Of a DNA stretch of 64,000 nucleotides, positions 16,548 through 25,676 are shown piece by piece (positions within the stretch are counted from its first letter, which is position 1; each line of letters starts with the position of its first letter). The stretch lies in NCBI GenBank assembly GCA_964568145.1, contig CAZMOZ010000002.1, positions 1 through 64,000 on the forward strand, in the 5' to 3' direction. The translations under genes and the position numbers were made by a program. The notes under the pieces are model-generated. The model searched no databases and was not told the origin of the DNA. It saw only the letters and a program-made list of their open reading frames with translations. The stretch comes from DSVZ01 sp964568145 (GTDB taxonomy: Bacteria > Verrucomicrobiota > Verrucomicrobiia > Limisphaerales > J093).

Positions 16548-18212
16548 ATGCCCGAGCCCGCCCCCGCCGTCCCCGCGACGCCCGATCTGCCGGCCTGGAC
16601 CCGGCAGATCGTGGACGGCTTCAACAGCCAGGCGCACACGCAGTTCATCCTGTCGGGCAACATCCACGACACCTTTCCGGTGCGCGGAAACGGCCAGCCG
16701 GCCTTCGGCACGCTGAGCGAATTTCTCCAGGACGCGATCATCCCGCGCTACCAGGTCGTGCTCACGTACGACATCGGCAACGGCCTGCGGGTCGAGCGCG
16801 GCGGGGACATCTTCGGCCGCTGGCAGGAGAAGCTGGACGCCGCCAGCCGCGCGCCGCGGACGGCCATCGAGTTGATCACGCATTACCTGCGGTTCGTGGC
16901 CAACCTCGCCCGCCTCGGCCAGCCCCGTACCCGCGTGGGCGTGGTCTTGAAGGACGCGCAGCTTTTCGCGCCGGACGACGACCCGCGCCTCGAGACGCAC
17001 GCGTTGGCGTTTCTTATCCGCGAATGGACGCGCGAGCCGGCGCTGGTGCAGCACGACATCGTCAGTTTCATCCTCACCGAAAACTTCAACGAATTGCACC
17101 CGCTGCTGCGACAGAACTCGCTGGCCGCGCACGTGCCGGTCCCGCTGCCCACCACCGCGGAACTCCGCGAAACCCTCGCCCGGGCCCAGGCCGCGCATCC
17201 CATCGCGCTCGGCGGCGGCGACCTCGACGACCTCAGCCGGCAACTGGCCGGCATCTCGCGCAGCGGCTTGATGAACCTGCTCAAGCTCAAGGAGCATCGC
17301 CGCGAGGCCCTGGCCGCGGGCGACATCACGCCGCTCAAGGCGCAGCTCATCGAGCAGGAATGCCCCGGCCTGATCGAGTTTCTGGCGCCCAAGCTGACGC
17401 TGGACGCCGTGCACGGCCAGGAGGCGCTCAAACGTCATCTGCGCCAGAACCTCGCGCTGTGGCGCGCCGGGGAATTGGATCTGCTGCCGATGGGCTACCT
17501 GATCTGCGGCCCGGTCGGCACCGGCAAGACGTTCCTGGTGCGCTGCCTGGCGGGCGAGGCCGGCGTGCCGGTGGTGGTGCTCAAGAATTTTCGCGACAAG
17601 TGGTACGGCAGCACGGAAGGCAACCTGGAGCGCATTTTCCGCACGCTCAAGGCGCTCGGCCGGTGCTACGTGTTCGTGGACGAGGCCGACCAGACGCTCG
17701 GGCGGCGCGGCGGCACCGGCGGCGAGCCCGAGGTCTCCGGCCGCATCTACTCGATGATCGCGCAAGAGATGAGCAACCCGGACAACCGCGGCCGCATCGT
17801 GTGGATTCTTGCCACCAGCCGGCCCGACCGTGTGGAGGTGGACCTCAAGCGTCCGGGGCGCGTGGATTTCAAGGTGCCGCTGTTTCCCACCACCACGCCG
17901 GAGGAAGGCTTTCAACTCATCCAGGCCATCGCCCGCCACCGCCGGGTGGAACTGGCCGACGCCTGCTTGGGCGAACTCAAGGACCGCATCCCCGACCTGC
18001 TGACGCCGGGCGAGGTGGAGGCGCTGGTCACGGAGTTGCGGCGCCTGCTGGCCACGGAACAGCGGTCGCCCATCGAAGCCTTGCAAAAACTGCTGGCGAA
18101 CTATCTCAAGCCCGTGCCGGTGGAAATCCTGCTCGAACAGGTGCGCCTGGCGGTGCGCGAATGTTCGCAGGCCGAGTTCCTGCCCGCCCGCTTTCGCGAC
18201 TTGGCGGGCTGA
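16548..18212 (+). CDS. AAA ATPase paired with PspA (Vps4/FtsH-like AAA module)
   Basis: The 554-residue protein has an N-terminal domain (1-270) with GNIHDTFPV and RVGVVLKDAQLF, resembling the front part of Ycf46-like AAA proteins. A classical AAA module follows: Walker A GPVGTGKT (321-328), pore-loop-like KWYGSTEGNLER, Walker B CYVFVDEAD (Asp378/Glu379), sensor ILATSRPDR and arginine-finger region KRPGRVDFKVP. No membrane segment is seen. Its position 20 bp after a PspA gene suggests that it acts on PspA polymers, as Vps4 acts on ESCRT-III. The AAA assignment is firm; the partnership is inference. Confidence 0.85.
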   Translation: MPEPAPAVPATPDLPAWTRQIVDGFNSQAHTQFILSGNIHDTFPVRGNGQPAFGTLSEFLQDAIIPRYQVVLTYDIGNGLRVERGGDIFGRWQEKLDAASRAPRTAIELITHYLRFVANLARLGQPRTRVGVVLKDAQLFAPDDDPRLETHALAFLIREWTREPALVQHDIVSFILTENFNELHPLLRQNSLAAHVPVPLPTTAELRETLARAQAAHPIALGGGDLDDLSRQLAGISRSGLMNLLKLKEHRREALAAGDITPLKAQLIEQECPGLIEFLAPKLTLDAVHGQEALKRHLRQNLALWRAGELDLLPMGYLICGPVGTGKTFLVRCLAGEAGVPVVVLKNFRDKWYGSTEGNLERIFRTLKALGRCYVFVDEADQTLGRRGGTGGEPEVSGRIYSMIAQEMSNPDNRGRIVWILATSRPDRVEVDLKRPGRVDFKVPLFPTTTPEEGFQLIQAIARHRRVELADACLGELKDRIPDLLTPGEVEALVTELRRLLATEQRSPIEALQKLLANYLKPVPVEILLEQVRLAVRECSQAEFLPARFRDLAG

Positions 18213-18410
18213 GGCGCGCTGGCGTTTGCGTCGTTCCAGAGACCTGTACCCGCCTTGCAGGCGCGGTCCTTCCTTGGGGTAAGCGGTGGAGCCCGATCGT
18301 CTTCCCCCTCCCCCGACCCTCTCCCTTGGGGAGAGGGAGAATCACGCCCCGTTGCCCGTGGAAACTCGCCGCGGGAATGTCGGCGCGCGCTGTTTGCGTT
18401 GCCTGCCCTG

Positions 18411-18475
18411 AACCCCAAAACCGAAGTTGGGCCGGCGGGACGCGCTGCGCCACGGCCAACTTCGGTTTTCGGGTT
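18411..18475. repeat. Repeat D copy 1 (CCGAAGTTGG hairpin)
   Basis: A near-perfect inverted repeat of about 65 bp: AAAACCGAAGTTGG on the left and CCAACTTCGGTTTT on the right, with a GC-rich centre containing GCGCTGCGCC. Copies occur at 28233-28304, 51203-51262 and 58612-58680, with a half copy at 58711-58739. It sits directly after the stop codon of the VOC gene (opposite strand) and could stop transcription from either side. A separate hairpin, CCCTCTCCC/GGGAGAGGG, lies at 18310-18340. Confidence 0.85.
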
Positions 18476-18479
18476 GAAT

Positions 18480-18872
18480 CTACTGCGCCGCCGGATCGCT
18501 TTGCATCATGCCCAGGATGTTGCCTTCCGTGTCCTTCACGTAGGCCAGCCAGCCGACGCCGGGGATGGGCATCTTGGGCAGCACCACGGTCCCGCCAGCC
18601 TGCGTGGACTTGGCGAGCGAGCGATCAAGATCATCCGTGCCCACGGTGCAGACGTAGGAATTGACGCCCTGCCCGTCCGCGGGCGCCGGGCCCTGGCGGG
18701 GGAGCAGGCCGCCGTTTATGCCCGGCTCCGTGTCGGGGCCGGTCATGACCAGCCAGTACGGCATGGGTCCTTCCCATTTCTGGAAGGTCCAGCCGAGCAC
18801 GGCGGTGTAGAAGGCGATCGCCCGTTCGGGCTGTTCTGCGTGGATTTCGAAGTGAATGACGCGGTGACTCAT
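18480..18872 (-). CDS. VOC family (glyoxalase/bleomycin-resistance-like) protein
   Basis: The 130-residue protein has the beta-alpha-beta-beta-beta fold pattern of one vicinal-oxygen-chelate domain: HFEIHAEQPERAIAFYTAVLGW at the start, and GGTVVLPKMPIPGVGWLAYVKDTEGNILGMMQ at the end with a metal-ligand-type glutamate. The substrate is unknown. The ATG at 18872 gives the standard family N terminus; the longer frame to 19034 reads into word-repeat DNA and is not coding. Confidence 0.85.
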   Translation of the reverse strand: MSHRVIHFEIHAEQPERAIAFYTAVLGWTFQKWEGPMPYWLVMTGPDTEPGINGGLLPRQGPAPADGQGVNSYVCTVGTDDLDRSLAKSTQAGGTVVLPKMPIPGVGWLAYVKDTEGNILGMMQSDPAAQ

Positions 18873-19367
18873 GGGGGGTGTGGTTTTCAAGTTGTTCGTC
18901 ACGGCACGGCCGACTTCGGCCCTTCCCGGGATTGCAGACCAATACCTCGCTTTCGCTTCCGGCGCAAATCCGCAGATCACCGAAGGCCGGTGAGGCGGGA
19001 TTTCAAGTCCCAAGTTCAAAGTCCCAAGTCCCAAGTCCCAAGTTCAAAGGCCGAAGTCCGAAAGCCGGCATCCGGCATCCGTCTCCCACGGACCGTCTGA
19101 GGGAATTTGAAACTCAGGAACTCAGGAAGGTGAATCGAGCCCCCACATTTGGCGCCTCTGCGCGGTGGCTGGCATCCGGGGTGCGGTTGGATTGTTTCAG
19201 GCGGCGGCAACCGGCTGAGCCACCGGGCTTGAATCGGCCTGAAGGAGCCGATCAACGGCTTGCGGCGCCAGCCCCCGACGACTGTGGACAGCCGACCTCG
19301 AACTTGGGACTTTGAACTTCGACCTTCGGCCTTCGGATTTTCGGATTTCGTCCTCGCCTTCGGTTTT
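18873..19367. repeat. Intergenic word-repeat block F1
   Basis: No gene is seen. Bases 19005-19070 are reiterations of the word AAGTCCCAAGTTC with variants, followed by CGGCATCCG words, and 19105-19125 read AACTCAGGAACTCAGGAAGG. Related words (ACTTCGACCTTCGG, TTCGGATTTTCGG) recur at 19310-19370 beside the aldolase stop. The block is visibly lower in GC than the genes. Similar blocks lie at 24235, 26190, 46770, 48770, 52145, 53550 and 55255. Confidence 0.7.
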
Positions 19368-20120
19368 TCAAATGGCCAGCCGGCCTTGCCGGTACGCCTC
19401 GTCCGGCCGGGTGGTGATGCGCTCGACATGCTGGGGCAGCAGGAACGTTGGCCCGCCCATGGCCGCGGCGCCGGCAAAGATCGCCGCCGCCTTGCCGGCC
19501 ATCAGCAGGCAGGCCAGCACGGCCTGGGGCGAGCCGCCCAGCGCGATCACGCCGTGGTTTTGCAGCAGGATCAGCTTTGGCACCACGCCGTGGTCGCGCA
19601 GGAAATCCTTCGTCCGCTCACGAATCTGCCACGCCAGCGGCAGGCCGGGGTCGGCGTATGGCACGTACACCGACGCGGAGCCGCAGAACACGATTTCATC
19701 CGGGAACATCCGGTGCTCGGCAAAGTCGCGCGCCCGCGGTGAGCAGAGGATCTGGTTGAGCGTGACCGGATGGCAATGGCCCACGAAGCCGACACCGTCG
19801 AGCGTCAGCAGCCAGGCGTGGAAGATCGCCTCGATGCTCGGCTTCTTGGCGGCGGGATCCACCCGCGCGTCCAGCAGCGCCTTCTCGACCACCGCGTCCG
19901 GCAGGTTTTTGCGCTCGAGCAACGTGGCCAACTGCGCGGTGTCGCACACCGTCACGTCGGCCTCGGTGAGCGTGGCCAGCCGCGCGCCGCTGGCCTTCAC
20001 GGCGAACTGCGTCGCGCTCAGCCGGACGGACGTGTTGCCTTCGCCCAGGATGGCGAAGTCGCGATCCTCGCGGCCGATTTCGTGGGAAAGCTCCAGCAGA
20101 GCGGCAATGTCGTCGCGCAT
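19368..20120 (-). CDS. Class II aldolase/adducin family protein
   Basis: The 250-residue protein has family hallmarks: GEGNTSVRL (phosphate/substrate loop), FVGHCHPVTLN with metal-binding histidines, and LLQNHGVIALGG carrying another histidine ligand. The family splits or epimerises sugar phosphates (fuculose-1-P and ribulose-5-P type) using zinc. The substrate cannot be told. The ATG at 20120 (MRDDIAALLEL) is preferred; the frame upstream to 20177 includes repeat-like DNA. No sugar-kinase gene is adjacent. Confidence 0.85.
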   Translation of the reverse strand: MRDDIAALLELSHEIGREDRDFAILGEGNTSVRLSATQFAVKASGARLATLTEADVTVCDTAQLATLLERKNLPDAVVEKALLDARVDPAAKKPSIEAIFHAWLLTLDGVGFVGHCHPVTLNQILCSPRARDFAEHRMFPDEIVFCGSASVYVPYADPGLPLAWQIRERTKDFLRDHGVVPKLILLQNHGVIALGGSPQAVLACLLMAGKAAAIFAGAAAMGGPTFLLPQHVERITTRPDEAYRQGRLAI

Positions 20121-20188
20121 GGGCGGATTCAACCCACCGTCGCGCGGTGCGCCAAGCGGCAAAGCGCGCGCCGCCACCGGTTAGTCTT

Positions 20189-20258
20189 GGTGGGGCGGGA
20201 CTCTGTCGAGCCCTGCAATCTCTCAGGCTGGGCTCGGGAGGTCTCTCGCCCCATCACC
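20189..20258. repeat. Repeat A copy 1 (GGGACTCTGTCGAGCCC element)
   Basis: About 70 bp with left part GGGGCGGGACTCTGTCGAGC and right part GGGCTCGGGAGGTCTCTCGC, forming an imperfect hairpin. It matches 51113-51181 and 61609-61665. It lies in the 200-bp divergent gap between the aldolase and DUF885 genes. Confidence 0.75.
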
Positions 20259-20320
20259 ATCCGCCGAGACATTTCCGCGCGCCTTGGCGTCGCGCGGGCG
20301 CGGCTGTAACATCCCGGCCG

Positions 20321-22195
20321 ATGAACCTGTCCACCGACTCCGCAACTCCGCGTCGCTCCCGCCTGCGCAAATGGTTCAAAGCCGTGGCCGTCGTGGGCGG
20401 CGTGGCCATCCTCCTGCTGGGCGCGCTGGCGGTCAACGTGCTGTGGTTCAAGCCGGTGAGCTTCCGGCTGTTTTGCGAACGCATCTTCCTGCGGTTCGCC
20501 GTCGAATCGCCGGAGTTGATGACCCGGCTGGGCCTGGCGGACGCGCTGGGCATTGAATACTTCAACGCGCGGCTCGACGACCGCTCCGAGGCGCACCTCC
20601 GGAAGCTCATCGAGTTCAGCCGGAGCGAACTGGCCACGCTGCGCCGCTACAATCGCGCGCGGCTGGACGAGTCGGCGCGCCGCTCGGCGGACATCCTGGA
20701 TTGGTTCCTCGAAGCCGCGGTCCAGGGCGGCGACCGGTTTTTCCACCACCCGTACGTGATTGACCAGATGGAAGGCATCCAGGTGTCGCTGCCCAACTTC
20801 ATGGGCAATCTGCATCCGTTGCGCACGCGGCGGAACGCGGTGGATTACGTGCGGCGCCTGGAGCGGTTCGGCGTGGCCTTCGACCAGAGCCTCGCGCGGA
20901 GCCGGGCGCAGACGGAGCGCGGCATCGTGCCGCCACGCTTTGTGCTGGCCGCGATCCTCGAACAAGCCCGTTCGTTCACGGCGCCGGTCCCCAGCGAGAA
21001 CGTGCTGTACACCACGCTGGCCGGGAAGCTGTCCGCCATGCCGGGTCTGACCGAGGCGGACAGAACCGCCTTGCTGGCCCGCGCGGCCGGCGCGGTTGAG
21101 CAGGTGGTGTATCCGGCGTTCCAGCGTCTGGCCGGGCACGTAGAGAGCCTGCTGCCTTCGGCCACGGACGAGGCCGGCGTCTGGAAGCTTCCGGACGGCG
21201 CGGCGTACTACGCGCATTGCCTGCGGCAGCACACGACGACCACGCTGACGGCGGAGGAAATCCACCAGACCGGTGGGGCCGAGGTGGCGCGCATCACCGC
21301 CGAGATGCGACGGATCCTGGACGCGGCCGGCCTGCGCGGAAAGACCGTGGCGGAGCACATGCAGGACCTGGCGCGCGACCCGCGGTTCCTCTTTGCCAAC
21401 GACGCCGCCGGCCGGCGGCAGGCCATCGAGCACCTCCAGCGCATCCTCGACGAGGCCGGCGCGCGCATGTCGAACTGGTTCGGCGCGCTGCCCAAGGCCG
21501 GCATGGTGGTCAAGCGGGTCGAGCCGTTCCGCGAAAAGGCCGCCGCCATGGGCCAGTACCAGCAAAGCTCGCTGGACGGATCGCGGCCGGGCATCTTCTA
21601 CGCGAATCTGCGGGACATGAACGAGTTTCCGCGCTTTTCGATGCGGACGCTCGCCTACCACGAAGGCATCCCGGGGCATCACTTCCAGATCGCGCTCGCG
21701 CAGGAACTCCGCGGCGTGCCCACCTTCCGGCGCGTCATCCCGTTCAGCGCGTACGAGGAGGGCTGGGCGCTTTACGCCGAGCGGCTGATGTGGGAACTGG
21801 GGTTTCACACCGACTCGTTCGACGACCTCGGCCGGCTGCAGGACGAACTGTTCCGCGCCGCGCGGCTGGTGGTGGACACCGGCCTGCACCACAAACGCTG
21901 GTCGCGCCAGCAGGCCAACGACTACCTGCTCCAGACCACGGGCATGTCCGCGGTGGACGTGACCAACGAAATTGACCGCTACATCGTCTGGCCCGGCCAG
22001 GCCTGCGCGTACAAGATCGGGATGCTGAAGATTCTCGAACTGCGCGAGCGCACGCAGGCCGCGCGGGGCGCCGGCTTTTCCCTGAAAGATTTCCACGACG
22101 CGGTGCTGCTCAGCGGCGCGATGCCGCTGGGGGTGTTGGAGCGGCGCCTCGAGCAGCATATCGCCCGTTCCGCCAAACGCAGTGCGGCGCGGTGA
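20321..22195 (+). CDS. DUF885 family membrane-anchored metallopeptidase-like protein
   Basis: The 624-residue protein starts with a basic stretch and one transmembrane helix (about residues 22-45), so the rest should be periplasmic. The DUF885 signature is clear: YHEGIPGHHFQIALAQE (HEGIPGHH from residue 447), FSAYEEGWALYAERLMWELG and DTGLHHKRWSRQQA, and the C terminus has the YIVWPGQACAYKIG motif. The family is related to M3-like zinc peptidases through its HExxH-like motif and downstream glutamate (EEGWALY). The substrate is unknown. The hflK gene follows about 50-95 bp downstream on the same strand. Confidence 0.88.
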   Translation: MNLSTDSATPRRSRLRKWFKAVAVVGGVAILLLGALAVNVLWFKPVSFRLFCERIFLRFAVESPELMTRLGLADALGIEYFNARLDDRSEAHLRKLIEFSRSELATLRRYNRARLDESARRSADILDWFLEAAVQGGDRFFHHPYVIDQMEGIQVSLPNFMGNLHPLRTRRNAVDYVRRLERFGVAFDQSLARSRAQTERGIVPPRFVLAAILEQARSFTAPVPSENVLYTTLAGKLSAMPGLTEADRTALLARAAGAVEQVVYPAFQRLAGHVESLLPSATDEAGVWKLPDGAAYYAHCLRQHTTTTLTAEEIHQTGGAEVARITAEMRRILDAAGLRGKTVAEHMQDLARDPRFLFANDAAGRRQAIEHLQRILDEAGARMSNWFGALPKAGMVVKRVEPFREKAAAMGQYQQSSLDGSRPGIFYANLRDMNEFPRFSMRTLAYHEGIPGHHFQIALAQELRGVPTFRRVIPFSAYEEGWALYAERLMWELGFHTDSFDDLGRLQDELFRAARLVVDTGLHHKRWSRQQANDYLLQTTGMSAVDVTNEIDRYIVWPGQACAYKIGMLKILELRERTQAARGAGFSLKDFHDAVLLSGAMPLGVLERRLEQHIARSAKRSAAR

Positions 22196-22246
22196 CCCAA
22201 GGCACCGGGGTGGCGTTGGCCTGTCGCCGGCGCCGCCGCCCGCCGG

Positions 22247-23263
22247 ATGGCATTGACGTTCACCCGGTCAGCGGCCACGGTGACGCGCGTCATGATCATC
22301 CGGCTCGGGAGAACCTATTACACGCTGCCGGTGCGGCTCATCGGCGGCGGCGTGCTCGGCGTGGCCCTGCTCGCCGGGCTGTTGACGACCTTTTACACCG
22401 TCGAGGCCGAATCGCAGGGCATCGTGCTGCGCTTCGGCCGGTACGTCCACACGGTCGAGCCCGGCTTGCGGATACGGCTGCCGTACGGCATTGACCGCGT
22501 GTACCGCGTGCCGGTGCGGCGGCAGTTGAAGCAGGAGTTCGGTTTTGGCACGCCCGGCGCCACCAACCCCTACCAGTATGCCGACGCCCGCGAACAGGAG
22601 CTGGAGCGCAGCATGGTCACCGGCGACCTCAACGCCGCCACGGTCGAATGGGTGGTGCAGTTCCGCATCACCGATCCGCTGGCGTACCTGTTCCACTTCC
22701 GCGATCCGGGCGGCACGCTGCGCGACGTCTCCGAATCCGTGATGCGCGAGGTGGTGGGCGACCGCACTGTGGACGAGGTCATCACGGTGGGCCGGCAGGA
22801 CATCGAGACCGAATCGCTCACCCGGCTGAAGTCCGTGGTGGAGCAGTACCGGCTGGGCATCAGCATTGACCAGATCCAGTTGAAGAACGTGAACCCACCC
22901 CCGCCGGTGCAGCCGTCCTTCAACGAAGTGAACCAGGCCCAGCAGGAGCGGGAGAAGTCCATCAATGTGGCCCGCGGCGAATACAACAAGGCCGTGCCCC
23001 GGGCGCGCGGCACGGCGGAGGAACGCATCCGCACCGCCGAGGGCTACGCCGTGCGGCGCGTCAATGAGGCGCAAGGCGACGCCAGCCGCTTCACCGCCCT
23101 TTTCACCGAGTACACGAAGGCGCCGGAGGTCACCCGCCAGCGGCTTTACCTCGAGACGCTGGAGGAAATTCTGCCGCGCTTGAAGGGGAAGATCGTGCTG
23201 GACGAGGCCGCCCGCCAGGTGCTGCCCCTGCTCCAGCTCAGCCCCGGAAAGGAGGCGCGATGA
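22247..23263 (+). CDS. hflK: HflK-like SPFH/prohibitin protein
   Basis: The product of up to 338 residues has one N-terminal transmembrane helix (LIGGGVLGVALLAGLLTTFYTV) and an SPFH domain with ESQGIVLRFGRYVHTVEPGL. A helical C-terminal region with the PPPPVQPSFNEVNQAQQEREK motif is characteristic of HflK. HflK and HflC form a membrane cage around the FtsH protease. An internal ATG at 22292 (MIIRLGRTYY) is an equally reasonable start; neither has a strong Shine-Dalgarno sequence. Its stop overlaps the hflC start by four bases, so translation is coupled. Confidence 0.9.
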   Translation: MALTFTRSAATVTRVMIIRLGRTYYTLPVRLIGGGVLGVALLAGLLTTFYTVEAESQGIVLRFGRYVHTVEPGLRIRLPYGIDRVYRVPVRRQLKQEFGFGTPGATNPYQYADAREQELERSMVTGDLNAATVEWVVQFRITDPLAYLFHFRDPGGTLRDVSESVMREVVGDRTVDEVITVGRQDIETESLTRLKSVVEQYRLGISIDQIQLKNVNPPPPVQPSFNEVNQAQQEREKSINVARGEYNKAVPRARGTAEERIRTAEGYAVRRVNEAQGDASRFTALFTEYTKAPEVTRQRLYLETLEEILPRLKGKIVLDEAARQVLPLLQLSPGKEAR

Positions 23264-24225
23264 AACCACTTGCCCCGCTCCTGGCCTTGCTGGCCGCGGG
23301 CATCGTGGTCCTCGTGCTGCTGGTCAGCGCCGTGTACACGGTGAACGAGACCGAGCAGGTCATCATCACCCAGTTCGGCAGACCGGTGGGCGCGGCCCGC
23401 ACCAACGCCGGGCTGCACCTCAAGCTCCCGTTCATCCAGGAAGTTAACCGCCTCGAAAAACGCGTGCTCCGCTGGGACGGCCGCCCCACCGAGATGCCCA
23501 CCAAGGACAAGACCTACATCGTGGTGGACGCCTTCGGCCGCTGGCGCATCAGCGATCCCCACCAGTATTTCCTCCGCCTCCGGGACGAACGCAGCGCCCA
23601 GTCGCGCCTGGACGACATCTTGGGCAGCGAAATCCGCAACGCCATCGCCCGCCACGAACTCATCGAGGTGATCCGCAGCACGAAGGACCGGGAGCCCGCG
23701 GTGGACCCAACCCTCCTGGGCGCGAGCGACGCGTTCTCCGGCCGGCTGTATCCGATCCGCAAAGGCCGGCCGCTGGTCGAGCGGGAGATCTTCGCCAACG
23801 CCGCGCCCAAGGTGGACGTCTTCGGCGTGGAGCTGTTGGACGTGCAGTTCAAGCGGGTGAACTACAACACCAGCGTGGCGCAGCGCATCTACGAGCGGAT
23901 GATCAGCGAGCGGCAGCAGATCGCCGAGCGCTTCCGGTCCGAGGGCGCCGGCGAGGCCGCCAAGATCACCGGCCAGATGCAGAAGGACCTCCAGACCATC
24001 GAGTCCGAGGCCTACCGCAAGATTCAGGAAATCCGCGGCGCGGCCGACGCCCGCGCCACCGAGATTTACGCGGCGGCGTACAACCGCAGCCCGGAGACCG
24101 TGCGCTTCTACCAGTTCCTGCGCACGCTCGAGACCTACAAGGCGGTGCTCACCAACGACACCACCCTGATCCTTACGACAGAAAGCGACTTCTTCCGCCT
24201 GTTGAAGCATCCCGGCGAACCGTGA
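23260..24225 (+). CDS. hflC: HflC-like SPFH/prohibitin protein
   Basis: The 321-residue protein has an N-terminal transmembrane helix (LAPLLALLAAGIVVLVLLVSAVY) and an SPFH domain with VNETEQVIITQFGRPVG. The helical tail has MISERQQIAERFRSEGAGEA and EIYAAAYNRSPETVRFYQFLRTLE, typical of HflC. ATG overlaps the hflK TGA in ATGA form. It should pair with HflK to modulate FtsH. ftsH itself is not in the window. Confidence 0.93.
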   Translation: MKPLAPLLALLAAGIVVLVLLVSAVYTVNETEQVIITQFGRPVGAARTNAGLHLKLPFIQEVNRLEKRVLRWDGRPTEMPTKDKTYIVVDAFGRWRISDPHQYFLRLRDERSAQSRLDDILGSEIRNAIARHELIEVIRSTKDREPAVDPTLLGASDAFSGRLYPIRKGRPLVEREIFANAAPKVDVFGVELLDVQFKRVNYNTSVAQRIYERMISERQQIAERFRSEGAGEAAKITGQMQKDLQTIESEAYRKIQEIRGAADARATEIYAAAYNRSPETVRFYQFLRTLETYKAVLTNDTTLILTTESDFFRLLKHPGEP

Positions 24226-24484
24226 GCTGGGGCGGGTAGGAGGTCGGGAACGAGGGGCGAGGATTGACGATCGGCGAGTGACGATTGCGAAGCGCGGAAC
24301 TCGGAACGCGGAACCAAGGCTCCGGATTTCGGATATGCGACTGCGGACTTGGGACTTTGAGCTTGGAACTTGGGAGTTCGAACGGGGGTTTGTGTAACCC
24401 GCCTCTCCCACCGCTTTCGGCGCCCCGCTGGCGCCAGATTTGGCATTGTCTGGCGCCCGCCCGCGGCCCACATTGCCGCATCTC
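24226..24484. repeat. Intergenic word-repeat block F2
   Basis: Bases 24235-24395 are built of short reiterated words such as GCGGAACTCGGAACGCGG, GGACTTGGGACTTTGAGC and TTGGAACTTGGGAG, lower in GC than the flanks. No promoter for the downstream oxidoreductase was recognised. Confidence 0.65.
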
Positions 24485-25465
24485 ATGCACACGCTTCGCC
24501 GCTTCCTCCTGGGCTGGGTCATCGCCAGCGCCGCCGCGCTTTCCGCCGCCGAACTCCGCATCGGCATGATCGGGCTCGACACCTCGCACGTCACCGCCTT
24601 CACCAAGTTGTTCAACGACCCGGCGGACCCGAACCACGTCCCCGGCGGCCGCGTGGTGGCCGGCTTCAAGGGCGGCAGCCCGGACATCGAGTCCAGCCAC
24701 ACCCGCGTCGAGGGCTACACGCGGGAATTGCGGCAAAAGTGGGGCGTGAAGATCGTGGACTCGATCGAGGCGCTCTGCGCCGAGGTGGACGTGGTGATGC
24801 TCGAAAGCGTGGACGGCCGGCCCCATCTCGAGCAGGCCCGGCCGGTCATCCAGGCCCGCAAACCGCTGTTCATTGACAAGCCCATGGCCGGCTCGCTCCG
24901 CGACGTGATCGCCATCTTCCGCCTGGCGCGGGAAAATCGGGTGCCGTGCTGGAGCTCGTCCTCGCTGCGGTACTACCCCGGCCTGATCGAGTTGAAGCAG
25001 GCCGACGTGGGCGCGATTCGCGGCGCGGTCTCCACCGGTCCGGCGCCGGTCGAGCCGCATCACCCCGACCTGTTCTGGTACGGCATTCATCCCACCGAGG
25101 CGCTGTTCGCGGTGCTGGGCACCGGCTGCGAACGCGTGGTCCGCACCCACACGCCGGACACGGATGTGGTCACCGGCGTCTGGCGCGACGGCCGGGTGGG
25201 CACCTTGATCGGCATCCGCAACGCCGCCGCCCCCTACCGGGTGACGCTGTTTGGCGCCAGGGCGGTGGTGGACCAGAAGTCCGGCGGCGATTACGCGCCG
25301 CTGCTGCGCGAGGTCATGAAGTTCTTCCAGACCGGCGTGGCGCCGGTGTCGCCCGAGGAAACGATCGAACTCTTCGCCTTCATGGAGGCCGCGGACGAGA
25401 GCAAGCGCCGCGGCGGGGTACCGGTGCCGCTTGCCGAGGTACTCGCTGCCGCGGGCGGGCCGTAG
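24485..25465 (+). CDS. Exported Gfo/Idh/MocA-like oxidoreductase
   Basis: The 326-residue protein has an N-terminal hydrophobic leader with two arginines (MHTLRRFLLGWVIASAAALS), then ELRIGMIGLDTSHVTAF, VDVVMLESVDGRPHLEQARP and KPLFIDKPMAGS. The last is the EKP/DKP-type catalytic motif of Gfo/Idh/MocA dehydrogenases. The NAD-binding glycine motif is altered (GMIGLDTSH rather than GxGxxG). Exported family members usually use a Tat twin-arginine leader; RR is present but the full Tat motif is not obvious. The TAG stop falls on the boundary of a family-E repeat, so the repeat may have trimmed the C terminus. Confidence 0.8.
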   Translation: MHTLRRFLLGWVIASAAALSAAELRIGMIGLDTSHVTAFTKLFNDPADPNHVPGGRVVAGFKGGSPDIESSHTRVEGYTRELRQKWGVKIVDSIEALCAEVDVVMLESVDGRPHLEQARPVIQARKPLFIDKPMAGSLRDVIAIFRLARENRVPCWSSSSLRYYPGLIELKQADVGAIRGAVSTGPAPVEPHHPDLFWYGIHPTEALFAVLGTGCERVVRTHTPDTDVVTGVWRDGRVGTLIGIRNAAAPYRVTLFGARAVVDQKSGGDYAPLLREVMKFFQTGVAPVSPEETIELFAFMEAADESKRRGGVPVPLAEVLAAAGGP

Positions 25466-25602
25466 AGGGCGGCATCCTGCCGCCCGGAATCTGCGACGGA
25501 AAACCCCGCCCGCCGGATGCCGCCCGCGCCCCCCACCGGGCGGGAAGCCGGCCGTCACCCTCTGGCAGGCAATACTGCCTGCGCTATACTGAGATGCGCC
25601 CG
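25464..25602 (-). repeat. Composite repeat E copy 2 (inverse orientation)
   Basis: It matches the complement of the 50783-50996 copy from GTAGAGGGCGGCATCCTGCC through GGAAGCCGGCCG to the end word GAGATGCGCCC. The portion beyond the GTAGAGGG point is missing, exactly at the stop codon of the oxidoreductase gene. Confidence 0.75.
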
Positions 25603-25676
25603 GAAGTCACCACCCCGGCCCCTTGACGCTCCGCCGGCGGCTGCGCAAACTGCGGGCAATTGGGATTATTTGCGCC

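Noticed and set aside
18411..18475. CCGAAGTTGG hairpin as a simple intrinsic terminator
   Set aside because: There is no T tract after the stem, the loop is long and conserved, and copies occur away from gene ends; it may stop transcription but is better described as a dispersed repeat.
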